Shown here: positions 27,664-38,212 of the stretch, piece after piece
Position numbering within the stretch: position 1 is the stretch's first letter
Layout of the letters: each line of letters starts with the position of its first letter
Assembly (NCBI GenBank): GCA_029252555.1
Contig: JAQXBF010000012.1
Coordinates: 1-57,985 of the forward strand
DNA length: 57,985 nt
Reading direction: 5' to 3'
From: Porticoccaceae bacterium
GTDB taxonomy: Bacteria; Pseudomonadota; Gammaproteobacteria; Pseudomonadales; Porticoccaceae
Translations under genes and position numbers: made by a program
The notes under the pieces: model-generated
Databases searched by the model: none
Told to the model about the DNA's origin: nothing
What the model saw: the letters and a program-made list of their open reading frames with translations, nothing else

Positions 27664-29004
27664 TTAACCCTCCTTCTCAATTCTAGTTAGATTATCGCGA
27701 AGAATAGCGCCGTACTCATATTTACCTACGCATACATAGGTGTATAGGCCCACATCCTCCTCATCCAGTTCCAGACAACCCAGTTTCTGAGCCATCTCTG
27801 TATCTCCAACAATCAGCGAACGCAGAAGCTGAACTGGCAGCAGATCGAGAGCAGTCACATCTTCATAACCACCCACGGGAACCATCGCGCGCTCGCTGCC
27901 ATTGGTGCTGGAGGTCATATTAAATAGTTTCTTGGTCAAGGAAGAAAAAAAGATAGGCAGTGCGGAGTGCTTGTTGACACCGGCACGGAGGTAGTGCAAA
28001 AACTCACGCTCGCGACCTTCGCGAATCACCGACACCTGATTGTGGTAGCGGCCCAGAAAAGCAAACTCCCCCGCAGCCTTGCGGCCAGCCAGAACAGAGC
28101 CTGAGACAATACGGTTTTCATCATTGGCCAATTCACCAATAACCAGCTGGTTGAGGTTGGCACCAAGCCGAGTCGACACCAGCCGGGGCTTGACCACCTG
28201 AGGACCAGCCAGTGCAACAACTCTGGCACTGTCTAGTTTACCGGAGGTAAACAGTGCACCCGTGGCAATCACATCTTGGTAGCCAATAGTCCAAACGGTT
28301 TTGTCTGCACTCACTGGGTCTACATGGTGGATATGAGTACCGGGCAGGCCAGCTGGGTGGGGGCCGCTAAAACTAATTTCGCGAACGCCATCAACTTCTT
28401 CACCGGGAACACCAGAATTTGGCGCTGTACAAAGATTGACTGGCCCTTCAGTAAGATGGGTCAGCACAGTCAAACCATTGATAAAGTCTTCGCTGCGCTC
28501 GGCAATAATCACTGCGGGATCTGCCGCTAATGGGTTGGTATCCATGGCCGTAACAAAAATAGAAGCCGGAGTGGAATCAATAGCGGGCACTTTTGCGTAA
28601 GGTCTGGTGCGTAGAGCGACCCACTGACCGGAATTGACTAAGTTATCAACCACTGCTGCGCGGTCTAAACCAGACAATTTAGCGGCGCTATATGACTTAA
28701 ATTTTTCTGCCTTATCCCCATCGATGTCTATCACTAGGGATTGAAACAGCCTTCGCTCACCACGGTTTACAGCAACAACCTTGCCTGCTGCTGGCGCAGT
28801 GAATACCACACCTTCGTTCTTTTTATCGGCAAACAGCACCTGACCCCGAGTAACGCGATCTCCTTCACGTACCGCCATGGTGGGCTTTACACCAGGGTAA
28901 TCGGAACCGACCACCGCCACCTGACTTATCTTGGGACCATCTTGGACAAGCTGCTCCGGCGCACCGGCAATAGGCAGATCTAATCCACGACGAACTTTGA
29001 TCAT
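27664..29004 (-). CDS. nqrA: Na+-NQR subunit A
   Basis: Peripheral subunit, quinone-related, first gene of the operon. I start at [18 protein letters not shown], the family N-terminus. A GTG four codons earlier is in frame. 446 residues, no membrane helix. The nqrB RBS lies in its last codons. Confidence 0.97.
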   Translation of the reverse strand: MIKVRRGLDLPIAGAPEQLVQDGPKISQVAVVGSDYPGVKPTMAVREGDRVTRGQVLFADKKNEGVVFTAPAAGKVVAVNRGERRLFQSLVIDIDGDKAEKFKSYSAAKLSGLDRAAVVDNLVNSGQWVALRTRPYAKVPAIDSTPASIFVTAMDTNPLAADPAVIIAERSEDFINGLTVLTHLTEGPVNLCTAPNSGVPGEEVDGVREISFSGPHPAGLPGTHIHHVDPVSADKTVWTIGYQDVIATGALFTSGKLDSARVVALAGPQVVKPRLVSTRLGANLNQLVIGELANDENRIVSGSVLAGRKAAGEFAFLGRYHNQVSVIREGREREFLHYLRAGVNKHSALPIFFSSLTKKLFNMTSSTNGSERAMVPVGGYEDVTALDLLPVQLLRSLIVGDTEMAQKLGCLELDEEDVGLYTYVCVGKYEYGAILRDNLTRIEKEG

Positions 29005-29183
29005 AGGAAATACCACTAGTCTAATTTAAATTCTGGCTGCAACACCAAGCTCTAGCGGCCAGTCACATAGCCGCGTCTCAAACTCAAAATTTAGGCTCGA
29101 AAACTTTGCGCATTACGTTGTAGTCTCGCCCAATCGGTGACCGCAACAGAGGGGTCAAAATTGGTCGATTTAGATAGCGCGGG

Positions 29184-29212
29184 ATTATAAAGGTCTAGGC
29201 GCTGTGATTCCA
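29184..29212 (-). promoter_or_regulatory. Possible sigma70 promoter for nqrA
   Basis: Perfect -10 TATAAT at 29184-29189, with TGGAAT 17 bp upstream as a weak -35. A small dyad (GGCGCTG/CAGCGCT, 29198-29217) overlaps it and could be an operator. This lies in the 294-bp gap between gloB and nqrA, about 180 bp before the nqrA start. Confidence 0.4.
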
Positions 29213-29298
29213 GCGCTGTAGCACTTTAAACGTCAATCTGTGGGTTTTTTTTTGCCTAAAACATCAATGACTGGGGAATAGCAGCCAATAGCGCTGAT

Positions 29299-30078
29299 TT
29301 ACCAGCTATTGCGTCGCTCACGGAGGGCCAAAAATACTTCTTTGGGGGTTGCCGATGCAGCCAAATCGGAGAAGTTTTTGATAATCTCAGTGCTACTGGT
29401 TCGGAAAAAGGTATTGATCTGCCGCTCTTGGCCAAGATTGGTAATCAGAGCATCATTGGGATCCTGACCTTGAACCTGCTCCAGTAAAGCCTGGGCAGCT
29501 AAATTATTAGGCTCGCGATCAAGGGTAAAACCCAAGTTATTAATAATATAGTCATGGCCAGGATAAAGCAGGGTTTCATCTGGCAATACATCCATTTGTT
29601 TAAACACCGTTTTTGCCAGCACCTCTGGATCACCCCCGGCATGGCAGTGCCCCACCCCAGCATTAAACAATGTGTCACCACTAAACAGAGCTGGAACCTC
29701 AGTTTTTGACAGCAGACAGACATGGCTCATGGTATGACCGGGCGTATCCAATACCTCCAGCTCAACTAAGCTACCCACCTTTACCACCGCACCCGCCTGC
29801 AGCCCCGTATCCATGTTGGCAATTTTATCGCGAGCATTGGCATGGGCCAGCAGGGTAGCGCCAGTAGCAGCAATCATCGCCTGATTGCCATCAATATGAT
29901 CAAAATGCTCGTGGGTATTAACAATCTGGGTGATCTTCCAGCCGAGTGCCTCGGCGCGCTGCAATACCAGCTGATGATCAAAGGGATCTATAGCCAGAGC
30001 CTCAAGGGTCTCTGGACAGGCCACCAGATAATGGAAATTCCGCAATGGGTTATCTGTCCAGATTTGCTCTACCAGCAT
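29299..30078 (-). CDS. gloB: Hydroxyacylglutathione hydrolase (glyoxalase II)-like
   Basis: Metallo-beta-lactamase-fold thiolester hydrolase that would split lactoylglutathione in methylglyoxal detoxification. Metal motif THEHFDHIDG, then DTPGHTMSHV, FSGDTLFNAGVGHC and YPGHDYIINNL. 259 residues, and the C-terminus ALRERRNSW resembles the conserved end of GloB. It lies 4 bp after gap, so the pair links glycolysis with removal of its toxic by-product. Confidence 0.8.
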   Translation of the reverse strand: MLVEQIWTDNPLRNFHYLVACPETLEALAIDPFDHQLVLQRAEALGWKITQIVNTHEHFDHIDGNQAMIAATGATLLAHANARDKIANMDTGLQAGAVVKVGSLVELEVLDTPGHTMSHVCLLSKTEVPALFSGDTLFNAGVGHCHAGGDPEVLAKTVFKQMDVLPDETLLYPGHDYIINNLGFTLDREPNNLAAQALLEQVQGQDPNDALITNLGQERQINTFFRTSSTEIIKNFSDLAASATPKEVFLALRERRNSW

Positions 30079-30082
30079 AACG

Positions 30083-31543
30083 TCAGCCTTCTAAGGGATA
30101 GCTGGGCCAAACAACACCAGCAAATTTTTCCAAACAGCGCACAACCTGGCAGCTGTAACCAAATTCGTTGTCATACCAGCAGTAAAGAACACAGCTATTA
30201 CCATCGACGATAGTCGCCTGAGAGTCCAACACACAGGCTTGGCGTGAACCCACAAAATCAGTAGACACCGCCTCCGTAGAAACCGTATAGCCAATCTGCT
30301 GCTGCAGGCTTGAGTGCAGTGCTTTCTGGCGCAGAAACTCATTGAGCTCCTCGACGCTGGTATCTCTGGCAAGCTGTAAGTTGAGAATCGCCATAGACAC
30401 ATTGGGTGTTGGCACACGTATAGCGTTGCCGGTTAACTTGCCCTTAAGCTCAGGAATAGCTTTGGCTACCGCTTTAGCCGCTCCGGTAGAGGTGAGCACC
30501 ATATTAAGCGGCGCACTGCGCCCACGGCGATCACCTTTGTGGTAGTTATCAATCAGATTCTGGTCATTGGTATAGGCGTGCACCGTTTCCACATGGCCAT
30601 TATTAATACCGTATTCATCAAGCAGGCATTTGAGCACCGGCACAATCGCATTGGTGGTGCAGGAAGCCGCAGAGATAATGGTTCGCTCTGGCGTAATTTC
30701 ATGGTGGTTAATACCATAGACAATATTAGGAATGTCATCCCCCGCCGGCGCAGTCAAAAGCACCTTTGCAGCACCGGGGCGCAGGTGGCCTCCGAGACCT
30801 GCATTATCCTTCCACACACCAGTGTTATCGACGATCAGCGCATCGTTGATGCCATACTCCGTATACTTAATTTCCTCTGGGCTATTGGCGTAAATCACCT
30901 TGATAGGGTTGCCGTTAATCACCAATGTATTGCTTTCACTGATCACTCGGATAGTTCCTTTAAAGGAACCATGCACAGAATCTCTTCGCAGCAGCGCCGC
31001 GCGTTTTTCCAAGTCATTATCCAGCTTGCTTTTGCGAATCACGATAGCGCGCAAGCGCAGCACATCGCCACCACCAGCTTTATCGATCAAGATTCGCGCC
31101 ACCAGACGACCAATACGGCCAAAGCCGTAGAGCACAATATCCTGAGGCTGAGGCAGCGGCTTAACATCTGAGCCGACAATATCGGCCAACTCGTCTCGCA
31201 CAAAGTCATCCACGGAGCGGCCATTGCCACCCTTCTGATGCTTCACCACCATTTTGCCCAGATCCAGATGGGCTGGGCCAAGTTGTAGCTTGCTTACAGC
31301 ATCCAGCATAGGTGCCGTATCAAACTCACTGAGTTCATTCATCTCTACCTGACGTACAAAGCGATGGGCCTTCATCAAGTCTGTAACCGACTTGTTAACC
31401 ATATTATTGCCATACATATAAGTACTGACATTCCGCTCGCGATAGAGCTTGCCAATCACAGGTATCATGCCTTCGGCAAGGGCTTCTCGCTGTTTCCAAT
31501 CCTTGAAGAAATCGTCTGGTAATGGTCTTTTTTGCTCGGTCAT
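30083..31543 (-). CDS. gap: Glyceraldehyde-3-phosphate dehydrogenase, long form
   Basis: Oxidises glyceraldehyde 3-phosphate with NAD(P)+. The 486 residues include about 125 extra N-terminal residues as in the long GAPDHs of pseudomonads (REALAEGMIPVIGKLYRERNV). The Rossmann motif YGFGRIGRLVARI follows, and the catalytic cysteine is in SAASCTTNAIVPVL. It is divergent from mfd across 195 bp and is followed by gloB. Confidence 0.93.
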   Translation of the reverse strand: MTEQKRPLPDDFFKDWKQREALAEGMIPVIGKLYRERNVSTYMYGNNMVNKSVTDLMKAHRFVRQVEMNELSEFDTAPMLDAVSKLQLGPAHLDLGKMVVKHQKGGNGRSVDDFVRDELADIVGSDVKPLPQPQDIVLYGFGRIGRLVARILIDKAGGGDVLRLRAIVIRKSKLDNDLEKRAALLRRDSVHGSFKGTIRVISESNTLVINGNPIKVIYANSPEEIKYTEYGINDALIVDNTGVWKDNAGLGGHLRPGAAKVLLTAPAGDDIPNIVYGINHHEITPERTIISAASCTTNAIVPVLKCLLDEYGINNGHVETVHAYTNDQNLIDNYHKGDRRGRSAPLNMVLTSTGAAKAVAKAIPELKGKLTGNAIRVPTPNVSMAILNLQLARDTSVEELNEFLRQKALHSSLQQQIGYTVSTEAVSTDFVGSRQACVLDSQATIVDGNSCVLYCWYDNEFGYSCQVVRCLEKFAGVVWPSYPLEG

Positions 31544-31738
31544 TCCATAGGTCCTTTAATATGGTTCAGAGGCTGAGTATTATCAGGCAGCCCATCGGCT
31601 AGAACAATACTCAATTATTTAAACACTTTGATAGACAATATTTCTACAATCAATACCCTGAGATAAGTAGAATAGCGTCAACTAATTTTTTGTTACTTCG
31701 TCACTGGCCACATCAACAACACAGATAGCCCCTTATTT

Positions 31739-34700
31739 ATGAATATTATTCAGCGCCCCCCCGCAACAAAACCCGGCGACAGGCAACATTGGGGAGAATT
31801 ACGTGCGGCTGGCCGCGCGCTAGCGGTGGCCGAGGCCGCCCTAAAATATACTGGCTTGACCATGCTTATTACCGAGACTGCTCGACAGGCCGCAGAGCAA
31901 ACTCGGGCACTCCAATTTTTTACTGCCCAGCAAAAGCTGCCTATTTATAGCTTTCCCGACTGGGAAACGCTGCCATATGATATCTTTTCTCCCCACCAGG
32001 ATATTATTTCTGCGCGACTACAAATACTAGCTAATTTACCATCCGCTCAGCGCGGTGTAATTATTGTACCCCTTTCAACAATAATGCATCGTATTGCCCC
32101 TACTGACTTTGTTGCCTCGCGCACCTTTAGCTACAAGGTGGGAGAAGACCTAGACCGAGTGCAGTTGCACGAGCAGCTGAGCCGTGCGGGCTACAAACGG
32201 GTGGAGACGGTTTTTGAGCATGGTGAATTTGCTTTTCGCGGCTCTATTATTGATATCTTTCCAATGGGCGAAAAAAGCCCATTTCGCATTGACCTCCTCG
32301 ACGACGAAATTGAATCCCTGCGCTTATTTGATCCAGAGACCCAGCGTACCGAGAAAACTGTTGACCATCTTATACTTCTACCAGCGCGGGAATTCCCGAT
32401 CGATGCCGAGGCAACCAACCAGTTTCTCAATAACTGGCATGACCATTTTGACCATGACCCGAGCAAATGCTCAATCTACAAAGATATCAAAGATGGCATA
32501 GCACCTCAGGGCATTGAGTACTACCTGCCATTATTTTTTGACCAAACAGCAAGCTTATTTGATTACCTACCAACCGAGGTACAGCTATTTACCCATGCCG
32601 GGATCGAAGAAGCCGCAGACTATTTCTGGCAAGATATTAATAGCCGTTATGAAGAGTACGGTGTTGATCCTGAGCGCCCCATTCTGCCCCCAAGCGAAAT
32701 CTTTATTTCGGTCGATAGTGTGTTCCAACATCTAAAGCAGCTTCCCAGAACTATTATCAGCCATGAATTGCTAGAGCAACGGGCGGGCTATAGCAACCTG
32801 CAACTGCATGCTGTGCCTGATGTGGCAGTCAACGCCAAATTGATTAACCCCCTGTCCAACCTGCAGGCCTTTATCGCCGATCGCCCACCTGAGACTCGAA
32901 TTTTGTTTTGCGCAGAGTCTCCCGGTCGCCGCGAGGTGCTTGCCGACCTTTTAAAAACTGTCGATATAAAGCCTGCAGAAGTGGACCACTGGCAACAGTT
33001 TCTTGATACCCAGACTGGTTATGGCATCACCACCTACCCAATAGATCAGGGTGTCTACTGCCCAGAGCAAAATATCTGCCTGATCACCGAGGGCGAACTA
33101 TTTGGTCAGCAGGTGATGCAACGCCGGCGCAGATCAAAAGCCTCTGAGTCACCGGACTATGTATTCAAAAATTTAGCCGAACTCAAAGTTGGCTCACCCG
33201 TGGTGCATATAGAGCATGGTGTAGGCCGCTATCAGGGCTTGGTGACCTTGGAGGTGGACCGAGCTGTTCAAGAGTTTCTCATGCTCACCTATGCCGACGA
33301 TGCCAAGCTCTATGTTCCGGTCTCCTCCCTACACCTGATTAGCCGCTTTGGCGGCGGTGATCAAGTTGCAGCGCCCCTAAACCGACTGGGTACCGACAAA
33401 TGGGATAAGGCCAAAGAAAAAGCCGCCAAACAGGTGCGCGATACCGCGGTGGAATTACTGGACATCTATTCCCGTCGCGCTGCCCGAAAAGGGTTTGCCT
33501 GCAAGGAAAATGAAGAGGACTATCGCAAATTTAGTAGCGACTTCGCCTTCGAAGAAACAGCCGATCAACAAGAGGCCATAGATGCGGTGCGCCGCGACCT
33601 GTTGAGCGCACAGCCAATGGATCGCTTAGTCTGCGGTGACGTGGGCTTTGGCAAAACCGAAGTGGCGATGCGAGCAGCCTTTACCGTTGTCTCCAGCGGC
33701 AAACAGGTGGTTATACTGGTGCCTACTACCCTGCTAGCCCACCAGCATCTGCAAAACTTTCAGGATCGTTTTGCCAGCTGGCCCGTGCGTATCGAGGAGC
33801 TATCTCGCTTTAAAACTAATAAGGAACAGGACGATATCATTGCCGCCACCGAGGCGGGTAAAGTCGATATCTTAATCAGCACCCACAAGTTACTCCATGC
33901 AGAAATAGATTTTAGCCAGCTGGGGTTGATGATTATTGATGAAGAACATCGCTTTGGTGTGCGCCAAAAAGAGAAAATCAAATCCCTGCGCAGCTCCGTT
34001 GATATTCTCACCATGACCGCTACGCCTATTCCCCGCACCTTGAATATGTCCATGCACAGCATTCGTGATCTATCTATTATTGCTACCCCTCCTGCCAAGC
34101 GACTGTCGGTAAAAACCTTTGTCCGCAAGCAAGAATCAAGAGTTACCAGAGAGGCCATATTGCGCGAGATACTGCGCGGCGGTCAGGTGTATTTTCTGCA
34201 CAATAATGTCAAAAGTATTCAGCAAGTGGCTGACGAGCTCGCCGCGCTAGTGCCCGAGGCACGTATTCAGATAGCCCATGGACAGATGCGCGAGCGCCAG
34301 CTAGAACAGGTTATGTCCGACTTCTACCATCAGCGCTTCAATGTGCTGGTCTGTACCACCATTATCGAAACCGGTATTGATGTCCCCAGCGCCAACACCA
34401 TATTGATTGAACGGGCAGATAAGTTTGGCCTCGCTCAGCTGCATCAACTTCGCGGCCGCGTCGGGCGGTCCCATCATCAGGCCTATGCCTATTTGATGAC
34501 TCCTCAGGATAAAAAACTCACCGCCGATGCCACCAAGCGACTTGAGGCCATTTCTGCTGCCGATCATTTGGGCTCAGGCTTTACACTGGCCACCAATGAT
34601 TTGGAGATACGTGGTGCCGGAGAACTGCTGGGTGAAGAGCAAAGTGGCCATATTCAGGCTATAGGGTTTACCCTCTACCTTGAAATGCTAGACAGAGCGG

Positions 34701-35194
34701 TTAATGCTATTCGCAACGGAGCCAAACCCGATCTGGACGCGGCCCTGCATCAGGGAATTGAAGTTAACATGCACCTGCCAGCCCTGATCCCAGACGATTA
34801 TTTGCCCGATGTGAATATGCGTCTGACACTGTATAAGCGGCTCTCTAATTGTGAGACCAAAGAACATCTCCATGAGTTGCAAGTGGAAATTATTGACCGC
34901 TTTGGCCTGCTACCGGACCCGGTAAAAGTATTGTTCCAACTCGCAGAACTGCGCCAGCTCGGCGAAAAATTAGGCCTGAAAAAGATCGAGGCCGGGCCCA
35001 ATGGCGGGCGCCTGCAATTCACCGCGAATACCCTCGTAGAGCCTATGGCAATTGTGACTATGGTGCAGAGCCAGCCAAGCATTTTCCGCTTGCAAAACAA
35101 TGACCAACTGAGTTTCACTATGGCCATGGACAGCCCTGCGGCTCGCTTTGAGCAGGTCAATGACATTCTGCAACAGTTACTCTCAGCGGCCTAG
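31739..35194 (+). CDS. mfd: Transcription-repair coupling factor
   Basis: Removes RNA polymerase stalled at DNA lesions and recruits UvrA. 1151 residues, full length. UvrB-like N-terminal modules, RNA-polymerase-interacting domain (GSPVVHIEHGVGRYQGL), helicase motifs Walker A GDVGFGKTEVA, DEEHRFGVRQKE, TATPIPRTLNMS and GRVGRSHHQAYAYL, and a C-terminal TRCF domain. Followed by csiV, a gene order I know from Vibrio. Confidence 0.98.
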   Translation: MNIIQRPPATKPGDRQHWGELRAAGRALAVAEAALKYTGLTMLITETARQAAEQTRALQFFTAQQKLPIYSFPDWETLPYDIFSPHQDIISARLQILANLPSAQRGVIIVPLSTIMHRIAPTDFVASRTFSYKVGEDLDRVQLHEQLSRAGYKRVETVFEHGEFAFRGSIIDIFPMGEKSPFRIDLLDDEIESLRLFDPETQRTEKTVDHLILLPAREFPIDAEATNQFLNNWHDHFDHDPSKCSIYKDIKDGIAPQGIEYYLPLFFDQTASLFDYLPTEVQLFTHAGIEEAADYFWQDINSRYEEYGVDPERPILPPSEIFISVDSVFQHLKQLPRTIISHELLEQRAGYSNLQLHAVPDVAVNAKLINPLSNLQAFIADRPPETRILFCAESPGRREVLADLLKTVDIKPAEVDHWQQFLDTQTGYGITTYPIDQGVYCPEQNICLITEGELFGQQVMQRRRRSKASESPDYVFKNLAELKVGSPVVHIEHGVGRYQGLVTLEVDRAVQEFLMLTYADDAKLYVPVSSLHLISRFGGGDQVAAPLNRLGTDKWDKAKEKAAKQVRDTAVELLDIYSRRAARKGFACKENEEDYRKFSSDFAFEETADQQEAIDAVRRDLLSAQPMDRLVCGDVGFGKTEVAMRAAFTVVSSGKQVVILVPTTLLAHQHLQNFQDRFASWPVRIEELSRFKTNKEQDDIIAATEAGKVDILISTHKLLHAEIDFSQLGLMIIDEEHRFGVRQKEKIKSLRSSVDILTMTATPIPRTLNMSMHSIRDLSIIATPPAKRLSVKTFVRKQESRVTREAILREILRGGQVYFLHNNVKSIQQVADELAALVPEARIQIAHGQMRERQLEQVMSDFYHQRFNVLVCTTIIETGIDVPSANTILIERADKFGLAQLHQLRGRVGRSHHQAYAYLMTPQDKKLTADATKRLEAISAADHLGSGFTLATNDLEIRGAGELLGEEQSGHIQAIGFTLYLEMLDRAVNAIRNGAKPDLDAALHQGIEVNMHLPALIPDDYLPDVNMRLTLYKRLSNCETKEHLHELQVEIIDRFGLLPDPVKVLFQLAELRQLGEKLGLKKIEAGPNGGRLQFTANTLVEPMAIVTMVQSQPSIFRLQNNDQLSFTMAMDSPAARFEQVNDILQQLLSAA

Positions 35195-35202
35195 AATTGC
35201 AT

Positions 35203-35226
35203 AAAGAGCTAAAGAGCTAAAGAGCT
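35203..35226 (+). repeat. Three tandem copies of AAAGAGCT
   Basis: Exact 8-bp tandem repeat in the 73-bp gap between mfd and csiV. Likely slippage-made. The csiV RBS (aaggaacga) is about 35 bp further on. Confidence 0.9.
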
Positions 35227-35267
35227 AAAGGGCAGCAGGTCAAGGCTGAAAAAAACAAGGAACGACA

Positions 35268-36611
35268 ATGAACCAGAGCAGTATCCACACAGAGGTCACA
35301 GGAGTATTGAATACCCGAATACCTAGCCATGGGCTATGTAACCTCTGTCTCGCTTTGGCTTTAAGCTCCTCGGCAATTTCGGCACCAGAGACCCCAGAGG
35401 GCGAGCAACACATAACCCCGCCAGAAAACTGGTATCAGGTCGAGGTGATTGTGTTCACCCAACAGGGTAACAAAGGTAGCGAAGCAGCCCCCCAAGATTA
35501 CCAACTTGATTTCCCCGATAGCTGGCAAGAATTAATAGACCCTCGCCTTGCGGGTTATGATAATGGGTTTCCCCTCGCCGAAGGTGCTCTGTTAAGTATT
35601 CCTGATACTGAGGATACAGTGCCCGATGCCCAGCTGAGAGTGATTCCTCGCGCCCAGGTTCTGGACCCTGCTATCAGGGCCGCCGAAGGCTATTCAGCAC
35701 AGTCTGAGTTAGTTTCAGAAGCAGAAGAAATAGCAGAACCAGTTACAGATGCCCTGTTACTAGCCCAGCAGAGACTGGCTGAAGCTCAGGCACTGGACAA
35801 AGAAAATCTACAACTCAGTAACTATAAACCCAGATACGAAACCCAATTAATATTATTGGACCGCGAATTCAGAGATCTCAATGAAAGTGCATATGCTTTG
35901 GATCGCCGGGGCTACAATGTGGTTTTCCACAATGCTTGGCGCTTTGCAAGCGAAGGTGAAGAAAACGACCAATGGATTCTGTTAAAAGCAGGCCAGCGCC
36001 TGGAAGACCGTCATCAAATTGAAGGCTCAATACGCTTTTACAAATCCCGTTTTCTGCACTTTCAAACAGACCTATGGCTTCTGCAGTTCGGTAATGACAA
36101 TAGCCATCTAGTAGAGCTACCAGACTTCCCCGTGAAGCCCCAACTCGACACCACAAAGCCCAAACCTGGCAATGGATTTTTCAATATGGATATTAACAGC
36201 CCCGAGCTTGCGAAAGTAAACAGCCCTGAGCTAGGGGAAATAAACAGCTCTGAGTTTAGGGAAGGCCCTGCCTACTCCGAATTAGAAGACATGGTTCATT
36301 TTAATATAGATAACGCTAAACGTTTTGGCTTAGCCAGTTTCAAGAATCTGCAGGCCAACAGTCTGCAGCCCCTGCATTCACAACTCTATCCAACAGCAGA
36401 AAAGTCACAGCCCACAGGGCCCAAGAATTATCCGGTATCAGACCTCTGGACATTGAAAAGGTCAATGCGTCTGGATGAACAAGAGGTCTACTATATTGAT
36501 CACCCCAGAATGGGGATTATGGTTAGCATCAAAAGCCACGAGCCCCTGTTGCTAAATCCGCAGCCCGCAGCAGATCTGGAAGCTGAAACTTCTGAGCTAA
36601 TCACAGAGTAA
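35268..36611 (+). CDS. csiV: CsiV-family peptidoglycan-binding protein
   Basis: Periplasmic protein. CsiV of Vibrio helps keep cell shape and binds peptidoglycan. The family hallmark NWYQVEVIVFTQQG follows a signal peptide (LCLALALSSSAISA), and two further blocks, RYETQLILLDREFRDL and LDEQEVYYIDHPRMGIMV, fit. RBS aaggaacga. Residues about 310-333 are three 8-residue tandem repeats (NSPELAKV and variants), coded by three 24-bp units at 36195-36266, which looks like recent local expansion. Downstream of mfd on the same strand. Confidence 0.85.
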   Translation: MNQSSIHTEVTGVLNTRIPSHGLCNLCLALALSSSAISAPETPEGEQHITPPENWYQVEVIVFTQQGNKGSEAAPQDYQLDFPDSWQELIDPRLAGYDNGFPLAEGALLSIPDTEDTVPDAQLRVIPRAQVLDPAIRAAEGYSAQSELVSEAEEIAEPVTDALLLAQQRLAEAQALDKENLQLSNYKPRYETQLILLDREFRDLNESAYALDRRGYNVVFHNAWRFASEGEENDQWILLKAGQRLEDRHQIEGSIRFYKSRFLHFQTDLWLLQFGNDNSHLVELPDFPVKPQLDTTKPKPGNGFFNMDINSPELAKVNSPELGEINSSEFREGPAYSELEDMVHFNIDNAKRFGLASFKNLQANSLQPLHSQLYPTAEKSQPTGPKNYPVSDLWTLKRSMRLDEQEVYYIDHPRMGIMVSIKSHEPLLLNPQPAADLEAETSELITE

Positions 36612-36628
36612 CCCCCCAGATAAATGCC

Positions 36629-37153
36629 TTATTGCACGCCTCCTGATTGCCGGACATAAATCAAAGCCTGGGTATCAAAGCCCAACGCCTCAGACTGATC
36701 TAAAAAACGTTGCATAATCTCTACAGAGACCTGGGGGGTCCTAGCCAGCAACCAGAGATAATCGGTGTTATTGCCTGCCACAAAAGCGTACTGGTAATCT
36801 TCCAGGTCCAGATCAAAAATAATATAAGAGCCAAAAAAAGGCCCAAAGAAAGAAACCTTTAGATAGCCGCGATCTTCTCCCTCAACAAAATAAGCTCGCC
36901 CTTCTGCGTCGTTTACCTCTCCCGTCTTCTTAGATCGGCCAGAGTTAATGACTCTTACCCCCCCGTCTTCACGGAGAGAATACTCCGCCACCACATGGTC
37001 CAGGCCTCGCTCAAATGAATGGTCGAGGCGGGCAACTTCATACCAGCGGCCTAGATATCGATCCAGCTGAAAGTCATTAACCGGCTCCACTCCCTCTGGA
37101 GCACCCAGGCAACCAGCGAGACTGAGGCACATGACAATAAACGCGAAACGCAT
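36629..37153 (-). CDS. blc: Outer-membrane lipoprotein lipocalin Blc
   Basis: Lipocalin that binds lysophospholipid in the envelope. I start at MRFAFIVMCLSLAGC (37153) because of RBS aggaagtg and the lipobox LAGC. The longer frame has no signal peptide. Lipocalin motif YLGRWYEVARLDHSFERGL, and the Blc-type SFFGPFFGSYIIFDL and YLWLLARTP follow. 174 residues. Confidence 0.93.
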   Translation of the reverse strand: MRFAFIVMCLSLAGCLGAPEGVEPVNDFQLDRYLGRWYEVARLDHSFERGLDHVVAEYSLREDGGVRVINSGRSKKTGEVNDAEGRAYFVEGEDRGYLKVSFFGPFFGSYIIFDLDLEDYQYAFVAGNNTDYLWLLARTPQVSVEIMQRFLDQSEALGFDTQALIYVRQSGGVQ

Positions 37154-37200
37154 AGACACTTCCTGTAAAGACTGTGTGATCATTATACGCCGCAAAACAA

Positions 37201-37431
37201 CTAGGGTCGCCATTCTCCAGAGAGTAAGTATCGGCAGTCTGGGCACAGAGCTGGCTCAAGCTCAAACTCAACTCGCCAGCAGGCATCCATCCAGAAAATA
37301 ATCAGAGCGGCAAAGAAGCAATGAATATTAATCAGTTCCTGCATCGAGTTTACAAAAATAAAACAAACTGGGGCTGCCAAAAAAACAATACCCACAACAA
37401 TGAGCTTGGCGACTAGAGAGCGATCAAACAT
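37201..37431 (-). CDS. Small two-helix membrane protein
   Basis: 76 residues, unknown. Two hydrophobic segments (LIVVGIVFLAAPVCFIFV and HCFFAALIIFWMDACW) and a C-terminal CPDCRYLL that could bind a metal. It lies 47 bp ahead of blc on the same strand, so it may be co-transcribed. RBS is weak. Confidence 0.45.
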   Translation of the reverse strand: MFDRSLVAKLIVVGIVFLAAPVCFIFVNSMQELINIHCFFAALIIFWMDACWRVEFELEPALCPDCRYLLSGEWRP

Positions 37432-37528
37432 TTTTTAAACAGTTTAAAATCTCGTGAACCTGAGCTGATTAACACATCAGTCTTAGAGGTAATCAGCCAG
37501 TAGGATAAATAAAACAGCAACCCGGCTG

Positions 37529-38212
37529 TTAACACATGAGCTCAACCGTTTCATGGACCCGCAGTGGCGCCTCAAAGGGATATGACAACTTGCTGTTATC
37601 AATAAGCCAGTATACGTTAAAGTAGCCAAGAGCCAGCATTCTCACCAGATTGTTATAAATGCCGGCAATGCTAATCACAATGGTAAGCCCGATATAAAAC
37701 AACAGCATAGGGCCGTCAATATCCTCTATGAGCCACCAGCCCACTCCAGCTGTGAGTACCAGCAAAGGTGCACCAATACAGAAAAGGACATCGGCAGTTT
37801 GGAAAAGTACTGAATAAGCCTGCTTTAGCGCTCCAGTTAATACCTCGCGACATCGAGCTAACAAGCCGCTGCCGGGCAAACTCTGGGTAATTGAGCACAT
37901 CAGTGCTTTGATTGGCTGGCTGCCCCGAGAAAAAGTCAGAGCACTGGCGATACCTGTACCAAGTAACCCGCCATATATTTGCCTGAGCCGCGACCCAGAC
38001 ATGATATTGAGTAATTCTGAAGCTATAAAGTCAAAGACTGCGAGGCCCAACAAAGTCCAACCAAGACTCATCAGTACCAGCATACTGTTGAAAAACAGTG
38101 ACCGCTGCGCCGCCACTAACATGAGATTTGACCACAAAAACAAATAGCTAAAGCACACAAGCCGAGTTACCCAGTGCGGGTTGAAGAGCCCATGAACTGA
38201 TATCTTTATCAA
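37529..38212 (-). CDS. Hypothetical multi-helix membrane protein
   Basis: 227 residues with about five hydrophobic helices (SYLFLWSNLMLVAAQ, MLVLMSLGWTLLGLAVFDFI, ADVLFCIGAPLLVLTAGVGWWLI, MLLFYIGLTIVISIAGI). No family recognised. Low content of charged residues and position between blc and the MscS gene give no clue to function. Gap of about 150 bp to the channel gene. Confidence 0.6.
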   Translation of the reverse strand: MIKISVHGLFNPHWVTRLVCFSYLFLWSNLMLVAAQRSLFFNSMLVLMSLGWTLLGLAVFDFIASELLNIMSGSRLRQIYGGLLGTGIASALTFSRGSQPIKALMCSITQSLPGSGLLARCREVLTGALKQAYSVLFQTADVLFCIGAPLLVLTAGVGWWLIEDIDGPMLLFYIGLTIVISIAGIYNNLVRMLALGYFNVYWLIDNSKLSYPFEAPLRVHETVELMC

